DNA of 34,294 nt from Chloroflexota bacterium (GTDB lineage: Bacteria; Chloroflexota; Anaerolineae; J036; Brachytrichaceae), in NCBI GenBank assembly GCA_018969115.1, contig JAGWYZ010000012.1, forward strand, positions 1 to 34,294, read 5' to 3'. Shown here in pieces: positions 16,373 through 23,325 of the stretch (its first letter is position 1; each line of letters opens with the position of its first letter). The notes below the pieces were generated by a model. That model was not told where the DNA came from. It saw only the letters and a list, made by a program, of their open reading frames with translations, and did not search any database. Position numbers and translations under genes: made by a program.

Positions 16373-16776
16373 GATTTTATAGCTCGCAAAAAGGCATCAT
16401 ACTCGCGGTAATAATCGGATTCGGCGAAAAAGGTGGAGGCCAGCGCGAGACAAACTGACCCTGCCGAGAAATTATCCAATTCTCGCCATACCATTGGGCA
16501 CACATATAAGCCAACATACGGGCGATTGAGATGATAACGTTTTTTCTCTTGCCCATCGTCCAGCAGCACATCAAAGCTGCCCGATAGCGCAATTAAAAAT
16601 TGTTGCAATTCTTTGTGGGCGTGCCCGGCCCGCATTGCACCTGCTGGCACATCATACAAATAATAGGTGCGTTTGATCTCAAACGGCACATGGCGCGTTT
16701 CCTCAATAAAAGTCAGGTTGCCGCGTGGCTCAGATACTTTTGGCAATTCGATCAGATAACAATTGTTGACGGACAT
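16369..16776 (-). CDS. FdtA/WxcM-like dTDP-sugar 3,4-ketoisomerase (cupin)
   Basis: A 135-residue small cupin. The family converts dTDP-4-keto-6-deoxyglucose to the 3-keto isomer on the way to 3-amino-3,6-dideoxy sugars of surface glycans. Matching segments are EPRGNLTFIEE near the start, the catalytic-histidine strand RAGHAHKELQQFLIALSGSF near 50-69 and the closing YYREYDAFLRA. It overlaps the ABC exporter by four bases. A WbbJ/FdtC-like acyltransferase lies 0.6 kb away, but the FdtB aminotransferase that would join them is absent from the window. Element E6 fills most of the upstream gap; no Shine-Dalgarno sequence is seen. Confidence 0.87.
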   Translation of the reverse strand: MSVNNCYLIELPKVSEPRGNLTFIEETRHVPFEIKRTYYLYDVPAGAMRAGHAHKELQQFLIALSGSFDVLLDDGQEKKRYHLNRPYVGLYVCPMVWRELDNFSAGSVCLALASTFFAESDYYREYDAFLRAIKS

Positions 16777-16810
16777 ACCGAGGGAACATTATAGTAGTGA
16801 GTAGTGAGGA

Positions 16811-16899
16811 AGCCGTGAGCTTTGAGCCATGAGCTTTGGTCACGAGTCATGAGTCATGAGTCAAAGCCCAAGGCTCATGGCTCAAAGCTCACGGCTCAC
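16811..16899. repeat. Inverted heptamer-repeat element E6 (GAGTCAT/GGCTCAA units)
   Basis: GCCGTGAGCTTTGAGCC (16812 onward) and its perfect complement ending at 16895 form 23-bp arms. The whole element keeps a 7-base phase: GTGAGCT, TTGAGCC, ATGAGCT, then three TGAGTCA-like units in the centre, then AGGCTCA, TGGCTCA, AAGCTCA, CGGCTCA. It lies in a divergent gap between the FdtA-like and YvlD-like genes. Confidence 0.93.
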
Positions 16900-16947
16900 A
16901 ACAACTTTTTCGCAATTTATGCGTAAAATAATGTAAGGAGTAAAAAT

Positions 16948-17304
16948 ATGTCATTTATTATCAGAATTGTCGTAAACGCGATTGCATTGTGGGCCACAGC
17001 CTATTTGTTGCCCGGCATGACGGTCTCGGGCAGCATCGTCAACTTGCTTGTTTTGGGGGCGGTGTTTGGGGTGGTCAATGCCTTGGTCAAGCCTATCGTG
17101 ACGGCGTTGTCATGCCCGTTGGTCATCCTTACACTCGGATTGTTTATTTTGGTCATCAATGGTGGCATGTTGTTGCTAACGGCGCGGCTGGTTGGCCCTG
17201 AAATGATGATCATTCGCGATTGGACCGTCGCCATCATCGCCGGCATCGTCATGGGCATCATCAACATGATTCTTGAGACGATTGTTGGGTCGGTAGAGAG
17301 TTAA
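16948..17304 (+). CDS. YvlD-like small membrane protein (mycobacterial 4-TM phage holin superfamily)
   Basis: A 118-residue, strongly hydrophobic protein with four membrane segments (about 5-22, 30-52, 57-78, 90-112). The GAVFGVVNALVKPIV and IVMGIINMILETIVG segments match the YvlD/holin superfamily IV pattern. The function is unknown in most bacteria, and the holin name reflects remote similarity only. AAGGAG at 16936-16941, 6 bases before the ATG, is the best Shine-Dalgarno site in the window. It lies alone on the plus strand between two minus-strand surface-sugar genes. Its last residues VES and stop codon read into heptamer element E7. Confidence 0.87.
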   Translation: MSFIIRIVVNAIALWATAYLLPGMTVSGSIVNLLVLGAVFGVVNALVKPIVTALSCPLVILTLGLFILVINGGMLLLTARLVGPEMMIIRDWTVAIIAGIVMGIINMILETIVGSVES

Positions 17305-17375
17305 AGGTTGGGGGTTAAGAGTTAAAAGTGAGGTTGCGTAATTTTGACTATCACTCTCAACTCTCAACTTTTATG
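17302..17375. repeat. Inverted heptamer-repeat element E7 between convergent genes
   Basis: The left arm is GTTAAAG, GTTGGGG, GTTAAGA, GTTAAAA; the right arm is CTCAACT, CTCAACT, TTTATGA. The element spans both stop codons of two convergent genes. Because the arms are inverted copies, both proteins end in a VES-type tail. Confidence 0.85.
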
Positions 17376-17949
17376 AACTCTCAACGATCAACGCCTCGCT
17401 CACCCACTCGAACTGTTTGCCACATCGGCAGGTGCAATGGGGATGCATGGCCGAGAGTTTGAGCTTTTGCCCACAGGCGCACACCCAGCCCACGCGCCGC
17501 GCTGGGTTGCCACGCACCAACGCGAATGCTGGCACATTGCGGGTGACAACGCTGCCCGCACCCACGAGGGCATATTTGCCAACTGTGATGCCGGGCAGCA
17601 GGGTGCTATTGGCCCCCACACTTGCGCCATCTTGCACAATCGTCACACCCACCTCAAACGCTTGTTTGCTGCGCGGGTAAAGATCATTGGTAAAGACCAC
17701 ATTTGGCCCCAAATGCACATCGTTGCCGATGCGTGCGCCATCCCACAAGTAAATGCCACATTTGATGGTGACGCGGTCACCGATGGTGACATCATTTTCG
17801 ATGAAGCAGTGATCGCAAATATTGCAATCGTCGCCGATGACGGCGCCGGGCAGTACGTGCGCCCACGCCCACACCCGCGTGCCTGCGCCCACTGTCGCGC
17901 CTGGCTCGACAATAGCATGTGAATGGACAAATGCGTTGGATGAAATCAT
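17371..17949 (-). CDS. WbbJ/FdtC-type hexapeptide-repeat acyltransferase with C-terminal zinc ribbon
   Basis: A 192-residue left-handed beta-helix acetyltransferase with repeated hexapeptides (VEPGATVGAGTRV, GDDCNICDHCFIENDVTIGD, GANSTLLPGITVGKYALVG). The family N-acetylates dTDP- or UDP-linked amino sugars for surface polysaccharides. The C-terminal tail has two CxC pairs around WVCACGQKL and CTCRCGKQFEW, a small zinc-ribbon found in WlbB-like members. I use M at 17949 (MISSNAFVHSHAIVEPG), the normal family start, rather than the ORF-track start at 18006, which adds 19 uncharacteristic residues. It fits with the FdtA-like isomerase in amino-sugar synthesis. Confidence 0.86.
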   Translation of the reverse strand: MISSNAFVHSHAIVEPGATVGAGTRVWAWAHVLPGAVIGDDCNICDHCFIENDVTIGDRVTIKCGIYLWDGARIGNDVHLGPNVVFTNDLYPRSKQAFEVGVTIVQDGASVGANSTLLPGITVGKYALVGAGSVVTRNVPAFALVRGNPARRVGWVCACGQKLKLSAMHPHCTCRCGKQFEWVSEALIVESS

Positions 17950-18057
17950 TTTTTTCGCCGTGTGTTTTGAGCCATCTGCTTTTGCTCTGAATCGTAGCAC
18001 ACTCATATTGCTAATGGGGAGATGAAGTCTCCAATATTTATTGAATTAGTTTCTCTA

Positions 18058-18250
18058 AGACACTGTTTCTTAAAACAATTTTTCGCCAAAATCACTATCT
18101 CAGGGTTGTTATGGGGTGGCAAAGCCACCCCATAACAACCCTGAGATAGTGATTTTGGCATTCATTTTGTCTAAATATGCGCTCTGATTTGATAAAATCA
18201 TGTGACTTCATCTGACAAAAAAGTGGAAATTGATTTAAGAAACACCCTCT
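18058..18250. mobile_element. MITE-like element (copy 2) carrying hairpin H3
   Basis: The left end AGACACTGTTTCTTAAA and the right end TTTAAGAAACACCCTCT are terminal inverted repeats sharing TGTTTCTTAAA, extending to about 24 bp with four mismatches. TA lies on both sides (18056-18057 and 18250-18251), as for IS630/Tc1-type insertions. The inside contains hairpin H3 and no transposase. Bases 18164-18250 recur at 1-87. TA target duplication and IS630 mobilisation are inferred. Confidence 0.75.
18085..18159. repeat. Conserved-end hairpin H3 (36-bp perfect arms, AAA loop)
   Basis: Two perfect 36-base arms beginning GCCAAAATCACTATCTC surround an AAA loop. The outer 14 bases match H2 except one; the inner stem (GGGTTGTTATGGGGTGGC) is unrelated to H2. 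Confidence 0.95.
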
Positions 18251-18722
18251 AACTGCTGCCGCCTTTAAAAAATATTTGGCAACCTTGCCACAAGAGGTAT
18301 TGCTGCAAGAAATGGCTGATTTGTTCGCCAAAATTCCTGCTGTCAAGGCCTATTATCAAACGCGCTTAGCCTCTGACAATCAAAACGAGGTGTTAGAAAA
18401 ATATAAGGCAAAGTTATACGCTTGTTTTTTTACCCGTTCTGGCTTACCGAAATTAGATCGGGCTGGGGCGCGAGAAGTCGTTAACGAGTTTAAACGCATT
18501 GCGGCGACCCCTAAAGACGAAATCGAGATGATGCTGTATTATGTTGAAACTGCTGTCGATTTAACCGCCCGATTTGGCGACATTGATGAAAATTTTTATA
18601 TTGCCGCCGAAAATATGTTCGAGAAAGCCTGCGTAATCGTGCGGCAAACCAAAGGCATGGGCTGGGGTTTCTACGATGCCTTGTGGCAGTCGTATCAACA
18701 ATATTTTGACGTGGTTTTGTGA

Positions 18723-19075
18723 TTTTATCAATGGCATTAAGCTAAGCATTGCTCAGACCTCAGCTATTTTTTAACAGCGCGTGGTTTGCTGCGTCATAGC
18801 CTTGGCTTAGATGTGCTGGCTTAGCATCCGGCCTCCCTCGTTAGGTGACAGATGCACCACACCTCGCAGGTGCGGTGCATCTTCTTTGGCCTAAATTTAT
18901 GTCGTATCTAGAAATCGGGTTTTTGGAAGAAACCCGATTTCTGTGACATCTCACAATTTAGCAAAACGCCTAACGCTTCAATTTCATCCTGTAGTTGATT
19001 AGAAACACACCTAAAACGGTATACAATAAACACTCTATCGTTTATTTTTTATCAAATTTAATCAGGATCAACTTT
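18723..19075. other. 353-bp gap with a terminator-like hairpin and a REP copy
   Basis: No gene is seen. AGATGCACCACACCT-CGC-AGGTGCGGTGCATCT (18850-18882) is a 15-bp stem with one mismatch and a 3-base loop, followed by TCTTTGG; it could terminate the DUF6155 transcript. REP copy B follows at 18905-18945. AGGA at 19062-19065 serves the permease start. Confidence 0.6.
18905..18945 (-). repeat. REP-like palindrome, copy B
   Basis: An inverted copy of 2868-2908 with two differences in 41 bases: AGAAATCGGGTTTTTGGAAG then AAACCCGATTTCT. Confidence 0.85.
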
Positions 19076-19911
19076 ATGTCAAAAAAATCGCCTCAACAAC
19101 CATACGATGAAGATGTCAAACAACTACACGCCTTAGGCTATGCGCAAGAATTGTCGCGTCGAATGAGCGGGTTTTCAAACTTCGCTATTTCGTTTTCCAT
19201 CATTTGTATGTTGGCAGGCGGTATTACCGCCTTTGCCAATGGCTTTAACTCGGCGGTCGGGGCCGCCATCGGCATCGGTTGGCCGCTGGGCGGTTTATTT
19301 GTCCTGATTGTGGCCTTGGCAATGGCCCAAGTTTTGTCGGCCTTCCCCACCGCCGATGGCATATATCATTGGAGTTCTATCCTCGGCAATAAAGGTTGAG
19401 GCTGGATGACCGCATGATCTATGCCTTTGCGCGTGATGGTGGTTTGCCGGCCTCGGCCAAACTTAGCACGGTGAATGAAACCTATCGCACCCCCGTCACC
19501 GCCATTTGGACTGGGGCTGTGTTGGCGCTACTTGCGACCATTTATAGCGAGGCTTTTAGCGTATTGGCGGCAGGTTGCGCGGTATTTCTCTACATTTCTT
19601 ACATCATGCCTGTTGCCGCTGGGCTATTGGCCGAAGGTAACACATGGAAGCAAAAAGGCCCCTTTAGCTTGGGTGTTTATTCAAAATTGGTCGCCATATT
19701 AGCCATTTTGGGTGGATTGGTGTTAGCGTGGGTGGGGATGTAAGCCCCCAACGAAAAAGCTGGCTATCTCACGGTTGTAATTATTGTTGGGTTAACAGCA
19801 CTGTGGTGGGTTTTTGAGCGCCGCCGTTTTCAAGGGCCGCCCACTGGCGGACGCATCGCGGCCTGTCAACGAGAAATTGCTGAGGTTGAGGCACGCTTAA
19901 ACCGCAACTAA
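19076..19911 (+). pseudogene. Decayed amino-acid permease (APC superfamily)
   Basis: The N-terminus (HALGYAQELSRRMSGFSNFAISFSIICMLAGG) and first three membrane helices match amino-acid/GABA-type APC permeases. After YHWSSILGNKG the frame hits TGA (19397-19399) where the family has Trp (the sequence reads G-stop-GW). The frame then jumps to a region resembling the family's late SRMIYAFARDGGLP motif, so roughly 200 residues of the middle are deleted. A second nonsense codon, TAA at 19741-19743, interrupts the frame, and the tail continues in frame to 19911 (NEKAGYLTVVIIVGL, then FERRRFQGPPTGGR). About 278 codons remain of an expected 500 or more. AGGA 10 bases before the ATG shows the original start survives. 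It is not functional. Confidence 0.88.
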
Positions 19912-20072
19912 GCATCCAGACTTACAAATCTATGTGTGGTTCAGAGGTTGTATAAAACGTTGCAATTTGTCTCTCTCGCAGCCCGCAAAAAATACAAAGA
20001 GTTTACAAAAATACCCTCTTTGTGTTCTTTGCGAGCTTTGTGAAAGGTTGTATATCGTTTGTATACTAATGC

Positions 20073-20885
20073 TTATGGCTTGGCGGTAAAGGTCAGCTTG
20101 AGCTTGGCATCGTCATTGGCCTTCAACATGCCGGCAATATTAGGCGGGTCAAAATTAAACATGGTCATTTTGACGGCGGTGGTAGCGCTGCCCTTAAGTG
20201 CACTGCCATCATAAACCGCTTCTACATCCCAAGTGATCGGTTTGCTGGTTTCTTTCACCTTCATGTCACCAATCATCTTAAATTTGAGCGTATCGCCAAC
20301 TTTATAGCTGGTGGGTAAGCCCTCTAACTTGGTTGGGTTAAATTCAGCAATTGGGAACTTGGCCGATTCGAGCCATTGGGTGCGAATGAAGCTATCGCGG
20401 CGGGTGCTGCCGTTGCCATTGGGGTGCCCGTCGCTCTTAAGCACTTGAATATTGACGCTCACTTTGCCCACTTGGGTTTTTGATGGGTCATTTGGGTCAA
20501 GCTTGATCTCGCCATTAATATTATCGGTAATACCGATGGCGGTGGCCAGCTTGTTATTTTGGTTAAAAAACACCTCATCCACTTCATATTGGGCTTTCGA
20601 CTCACCCGGCACAATTTTGAGGGTGATGGGGCCTGTGGCTGCCGGTTTGGGTGCGTCAGTTGGCTTGGGTGCGTCGGTGGGTTTAGGGGCGGCGGTGGGT
20701 TGGGCTACTGTTGGGGCAGCTATTGGCGCTGAGGCCGATGTCGGAGCTGCTGCCACAGGTTTTGTGGCTTCAGTGGGTTTGGCGGGGACCGCCGTTGGGG
20801 CTGGTGTGGCGGTGGGGCTACAGGCTGCCAGCAAAACGCTTGCGAGCACGAGCATACTGGTATGTTTGATTACACTTGTTTTCAT
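20073..20885 (-). CDS. YceI-family lipoprotein
   Basis: A 270-residue lipoprotein: signal peptide with lipobox LAAC (C22), a low-complexity Ala/Pro/Thr/Lys linker with KPTDAP repeats to about residue 88, then a YceI lipocalin-like barrel. The barrel shows the family order: YEVDEVFF near its start, GEIKLDPNDPSKTQVGKVSVNIQ, RRDSFIRTQWLESAKFPIAEF, KPITWDVEA and the closing DDAKLKLTFTA. YceI proteins bind long isoprenoid or fatty-acid-type lipids at the cell surface; the ligand here is unknown. The linker would hold the barrel away from the membrane or cell wall. No operon partner is present. Confidence 0.93.
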   Translation of the reverse strand: MKTSVIKHTSMLVLASVLLAACSPTATPAPTAVPAKPTEATKPVAAAPTSASAPIAAPTVAQPTAAPKPTDAPKPTDAPKPAATGPITLKIVPGESKAQYEVDEVFFNQNNKLATAIGITDNINGEIKLDPNDPSKTQVGKVSVNIQVLKSDGHPNGNGSTRRDSFIRTQWLESAKFPIAEFNPTKLEGLPTSYKVGDTLKFKMIGDMKVKETSKPITWDVEAVYDGSALKGSATTAVKMTMFNFDPPNIAGMLKANDDAKLKLTFTAKP

Positions 20886-20939
20886 AGTTGATTTTATCTC
20901 TTTAGTTTTTTTGTCAGAGGTAATTTAAAAAGATGTAAT

Positions 20940-21009
20940 GTCGAAATCACGATATGGTCTTGGCGGCAGGGTTTTGCCTTTGCTCCCAAGGCCATATCGT
21001 GATTTCGGC
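20940..21009. repeat. Conserved-end hairpin H4
   Basis: GTCGAAATCACGATATGGTC pairs with GGCCATATCGTGATTTCGGC (one G-T type change at the tip and one inside), continuing as CTTGG/CCAAG around a larger 22-base centre. Flanks AGATGTAATG and CGAACATTTGTTTT match those of H2. Confidence 0.9.
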
Positions 21010-21220
21010 GAACATTTGTTTTGTTTACCCCAAAAAATAGTGAACATGACACAAGATACGTCATGTTCACTGTAAATACTATTAAAAATGCCAAAATAGA
21101 TGTCTTAATTAGTGATTTACTATCAAACTCTTAGCTGAGATTCATTTATATCGACATAACCATCATCAACAATATACGGAAATGATTAAACACTGTAAGG
21201 ATCAAGATGATCGTAGAATG

Positions 21221-21290
21221 GTCATTTTGACGTGAAGCGAGAAATCTTTGCGTAAATTGAGGCTCGAAGCGTATCTTAAGCAAAGATGAC
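21221..21290. repeat. REP-like GTCATTTCGAGCG-type element, copy B, one arm lost
   Basis: GTCATTTTGACGTGAAGCGAG then AAATCTTTGCGTAAATTGAGGCT and on match the reverse complement of 14467-14555, but the second arm after GCAAAGAT is missing and replaced by GACGATTTGACGATGAC. Confidence 0.8.
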
Positions 21291-21363
21291 GATTTGACGA
21301 TGACACTATCATCTTGCCCCCTACAGAAATGATTAAGTACGCAAAATCTTGCTTATAACCCTT

Positions 21364-22068
21364 TTACGGTCTTGCTAATGGCTCCCAACCCAATTCACGC
21401 TTGGCCTTGGCCATATTGATAATTTTGCCTTCGTAGTCACCACTAATCATATAGGCCTGATACCCATTGCGATACCGTAGCGCTGCATCGAAGGCACGCG
21501 CGAGGTCACTGGCGGCGGTATGAAATGTGAGTTTACCCGCCCGCGCAATTTCAAGCCATGCCTCATCGGTGATTGGGAAACACATGCGCAAGACATTGGC
21601 GCTCATGCCAAATTGCACCACTGCGTTATAACATACCATTTCGCCCATATATTTGGTCAGCGCATATAAATTGCGCCCATCGAAGGGGATGGCTTCGTCG
21701 TAAAAATAGCGTGTGGTCAGTTCGCCATCATAGATTGACATCGAGCTGGTATACACAGCGTGTTGGATGCCAGCCTCACGTGCTGCTCGCAGCGCCAAAT
21801 ACACGGCTTTGGTGTTGACATCAAAACCGGTTTGAATGCCCTCGACCTCTGTCCAATTGAGCGTCCCCATCGCCATGTAAATCAGCGCATCCATACCCGT
21901 CAGTGCATCACGCATCGCATCGTAATCGGTGACGGCTCCAATGCGATAATCGAGTGTGGCATCGGCGGGTGGGCGCAGATCGAACACCCTAATATTGTGT
22001 TGTGGCTTGAGAAATGGAATAACGCGGCTTGCAACGCCACCGGCGCCGCCAATAATAAGTAGGTTCAT
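21364..22068 (-). CDS. NAD(P)-dependent epimerase/dehydratase (short extended-SDR)
   Basis: A 234-residue SDR protein. The cofactor loop is GGAGGVASRVIPFL near residues 7-20, DLRPP near 35 supports NAD binding, and the active-site pair is YALTKYMGE (Tyr-x3-Lys) with SSMSIYDG as the serine strand. At 234 residues it is much shorter than the usual 300 or more of sugar-nucleotide epimerases, the substrate-binding C-terminal part being reduced, so it may act on a simpler substrate. It is separated from the pxpC-like gene by octamer element E8 in a divergent arrangement. No Shine-Dalgarno sequence is seen. Confidence 0.85.
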   Translation of the reverse strand: MNLLIIGGAGGVASRVIPFLKPQHNIRVFDLRPPADATLDYRIGAVTDYDAMRDALTGMDALIYMAMGTLNWTEVEGIQTGFDVNTKAVYLALRAAREAGIQHAVYTSSMSIYDGELTTRYFYDEAIPFDGRNLYALTKYMGEMVCYNAVVQFGMSANVLRMCFPITDEAWLEIARAGKLTFHTAASDLARAFDAALRYRNGYQAYMISGDYEGKIINMAKAKRELGWEPLARP

Positions 22069-22210
22069 GGTTGGTTGGTTTATTGGTTTATTGGTTTATT
22101 GGTTGATTTATCATTTATTTTACAGATGTTATTAAGCAGTTAACCAGTCAACCAGTCAACCAGTCAACTAATAAACCAGTCAACTAGTCAACTAATCAAC
22201 CAACCAACCC
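22069..22210. repeat. Inverted octamer-repeat element E8
   Basis: The left arm has 8-base units TTGGTTTA x3 then TTGGTTGA. The right arm has about eight units of AACCAGTC/AACTAATC type ending AACCAACC. The arms are imperfectly complementary. This is the one locus with period 8 instead of 7. It fills the entire divergent gap between the epimerase and pxpC-like start codons, so any promoters must lie within it. Confidence 0.92.
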
Positions 22211-23206
22211 ATGATGCACATTATTTCGTCGGGTATTTTGTCCCTCATTCAAGACCTTGGTCGCCCTCACATGCAGCCCTTTGCTGTACCAGCTTCGGGT
22301 GCGATGGATCGCTTTGCGTGTGAAGCGGCGAACCGATTGCTGGGGAATGCCCCTGATGCGGCTTGTGTCGAGGTGACCGGTGGCGGGGCAATGTTTGAAT
22401 TTGCCGAGGCGAGTGTGTTTGCATTGGCTGGGGCTGATCTTGATGCAACCCTCAATGGTCGACGGCTGCCCAATTGGGCGACGGTTTATGCCCCCAAAGG
22501 GGCACAATTGGCCTTGGTTGGGCGACAAACTGCATGGGGGGCACGGGCTTATTTGGCCTTGTCGGGTGGCATCGATGTGCCGATGGTGCTTGGTTCGCGC
22601 AGCACCTATGCCGCGGGTGGATTTGGTGGTTTGGGTGGGCGGGTGCTAAAGGCGGGTGATCAATTGACGGCGCAGACTCCATTCACCCAGTTTGATGCCT
22701 TACGTTTTGCGGGCCGCCTATGGCCCGCACACGCCAAACCAGCTTATGCTGCCCTGCCAAAAGTGCGCCTTTTGTTGGGGCCACACGCCCATTTATTCTC
22801 TGACAATGCGATTCAACAACTGAGCGCCCAGCCCTTAAAAATTACCAGCACCTCGAACCGTATGGGGTATCGCTTTGAAGGTTGCCCCAAATTGGTATAT
22901 CGTCAGGCACTTAGTTTGGCCTCGTTGGGGGTGTTTGCTGGGGTGATTCAAGTGCCGCCCGATGGCTCGCCTATTTTGCTTGCTGCCGATGCCCAAACGA
23001 CTGGCGGTTATCCGATTATTGGGGTGGTCATTCAGGCCGATTTGCCTTTGGTGGGGCAATGCCTGCCGGGTGACACATTGCACTTTGCCGTTTGTGGCCT
23101 CGATGAAGCTGTGCAGGCCTTGACTCAAACGCAACAATGGCTGGCGCTGGGTGGGCAAGATGACGATTACACTTTGGGCTTGGCATGGCGCGGCAGCGCG
23201 GCTTAA
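22211..23206 (+). CDS. pxpC: Biotin-dependent carboxyltransferase family / 5-oxoprolinase subunit C-like (AHS2, KipA)
   Basis: A 331-residue AHS2-domain protein. The hallmarks are SGILSLIQDLGRP at the start, VPASGAMDRFA, VEVTGGGAMFEF and LGSRSTYAAGGFGGLGGR near residue 125-142. In 5-oxoprolinase (PxpABC) this subunit works with PxpA and PxpB to open 5-oxoproline with ATP; in other species it inhibits a sporulation kinase or forms part of urea carboxylases. PxpA and PxpB are absent here, so the assignment to 5-oxoproline is by family only. The start codon directly follows octamer element E8; two adjacent ATGs are possible starts. Confidence 0.85.
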   Translation: MMHIISSGILSLIQDLGRPHMQPFAVPASGAMDRFACEAANRLLGNAPDAACVEVTGGGAMFEFAEASVFALAGADLDATLNGRRLPNWATVYAPKGAQLALVGRQTAWGARAYLALSGGIDVPMVLGSRSTYAAGGFGGLGGRVLKAGDQLTAQTPFTQFDALRFAGRLWPAHAKPAYAALPKVRLLLGPHAHLFSDNAIQQLSAQPLKITSTSNRMGYRFEGCPKLVYRQALSLASLGVFAGVIQVPPDGSPILLAADAQTTGGYPIIGVVIQADLPLVGQCLPGDTLHFAVCGLDEAVQALTQTQQWLALGGQDDDYTLGLAWRGSAA

Positions 23207-23325
23207 GTATTTATCTCTACGAGGAGCATAAAGATAAATCAGAAAATTCTTCCTTGGTGTTCTTCGTGCGCTTTGTGAGAGATTTTTTCCTTTGCTAATG
23301 GGCGAAGTTAGTCTTTGTACAGCCT

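Larger units (their letters stand above)
18022..18722 (+). pseudogene. DUF6155-family gene interrupted by a MITE-like insertion
   Basis: The downstream part (codons from 18252) encodes TAAAFKKYLATLPQEV and on to GDIDENFYIAAENMFEKA and MGWGFYDALWQ, which match the DUF6155 family over nearly its whole length; function is unknown. The normal start is missing because a 192-bp element (18058-18249) flanked by TA sits just before this point. Removing the element with one TA joins ATG 18022 (MKSPIFIELVSL) in frame to the rest. That leader is somewhat longer than I expect for the family, so the true start is uncertain. Without removal, the only in-frame start is a TTG at 18276, which loses the first conserved residues. 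Confidence 0.7.
20886..21363. other. 478-bp gap with hairpin H4 and a partial REP copy
   Basis: No gene is supported. The gap holds hairpin H4 (20940-21009), a short inverted repeat GAACATGACA/TGTCATGTTC-like pair near 21043-21070, and the partial REP element at 21221-21290. The rest is AT-rich with nothing recognisable. Confidence 0.6.

Noticed and set aside
16811-16899. CRISPR array
   Set aside because: Units are 7 bases without unique spacers, and the layout is a two-arm palindrome.
16948-17304. Phage holin / prophage remnant
   Set aside because: The superfamily name is historical; no other phage gene is nearby and YvlD-type proteins are ordinary chromosomal genes.
17437-17922. 161-aa plus-strand ORF opposite the acyltransferase
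   Set aside because: Antisense shadow of hexapeptide-repeat coding sequence.
18850-18882. tRNA or small structured RNA
   Set aside because: It is a single hairpin with a 3-base loop, with no cloverleaf or conserved tRNA positions.
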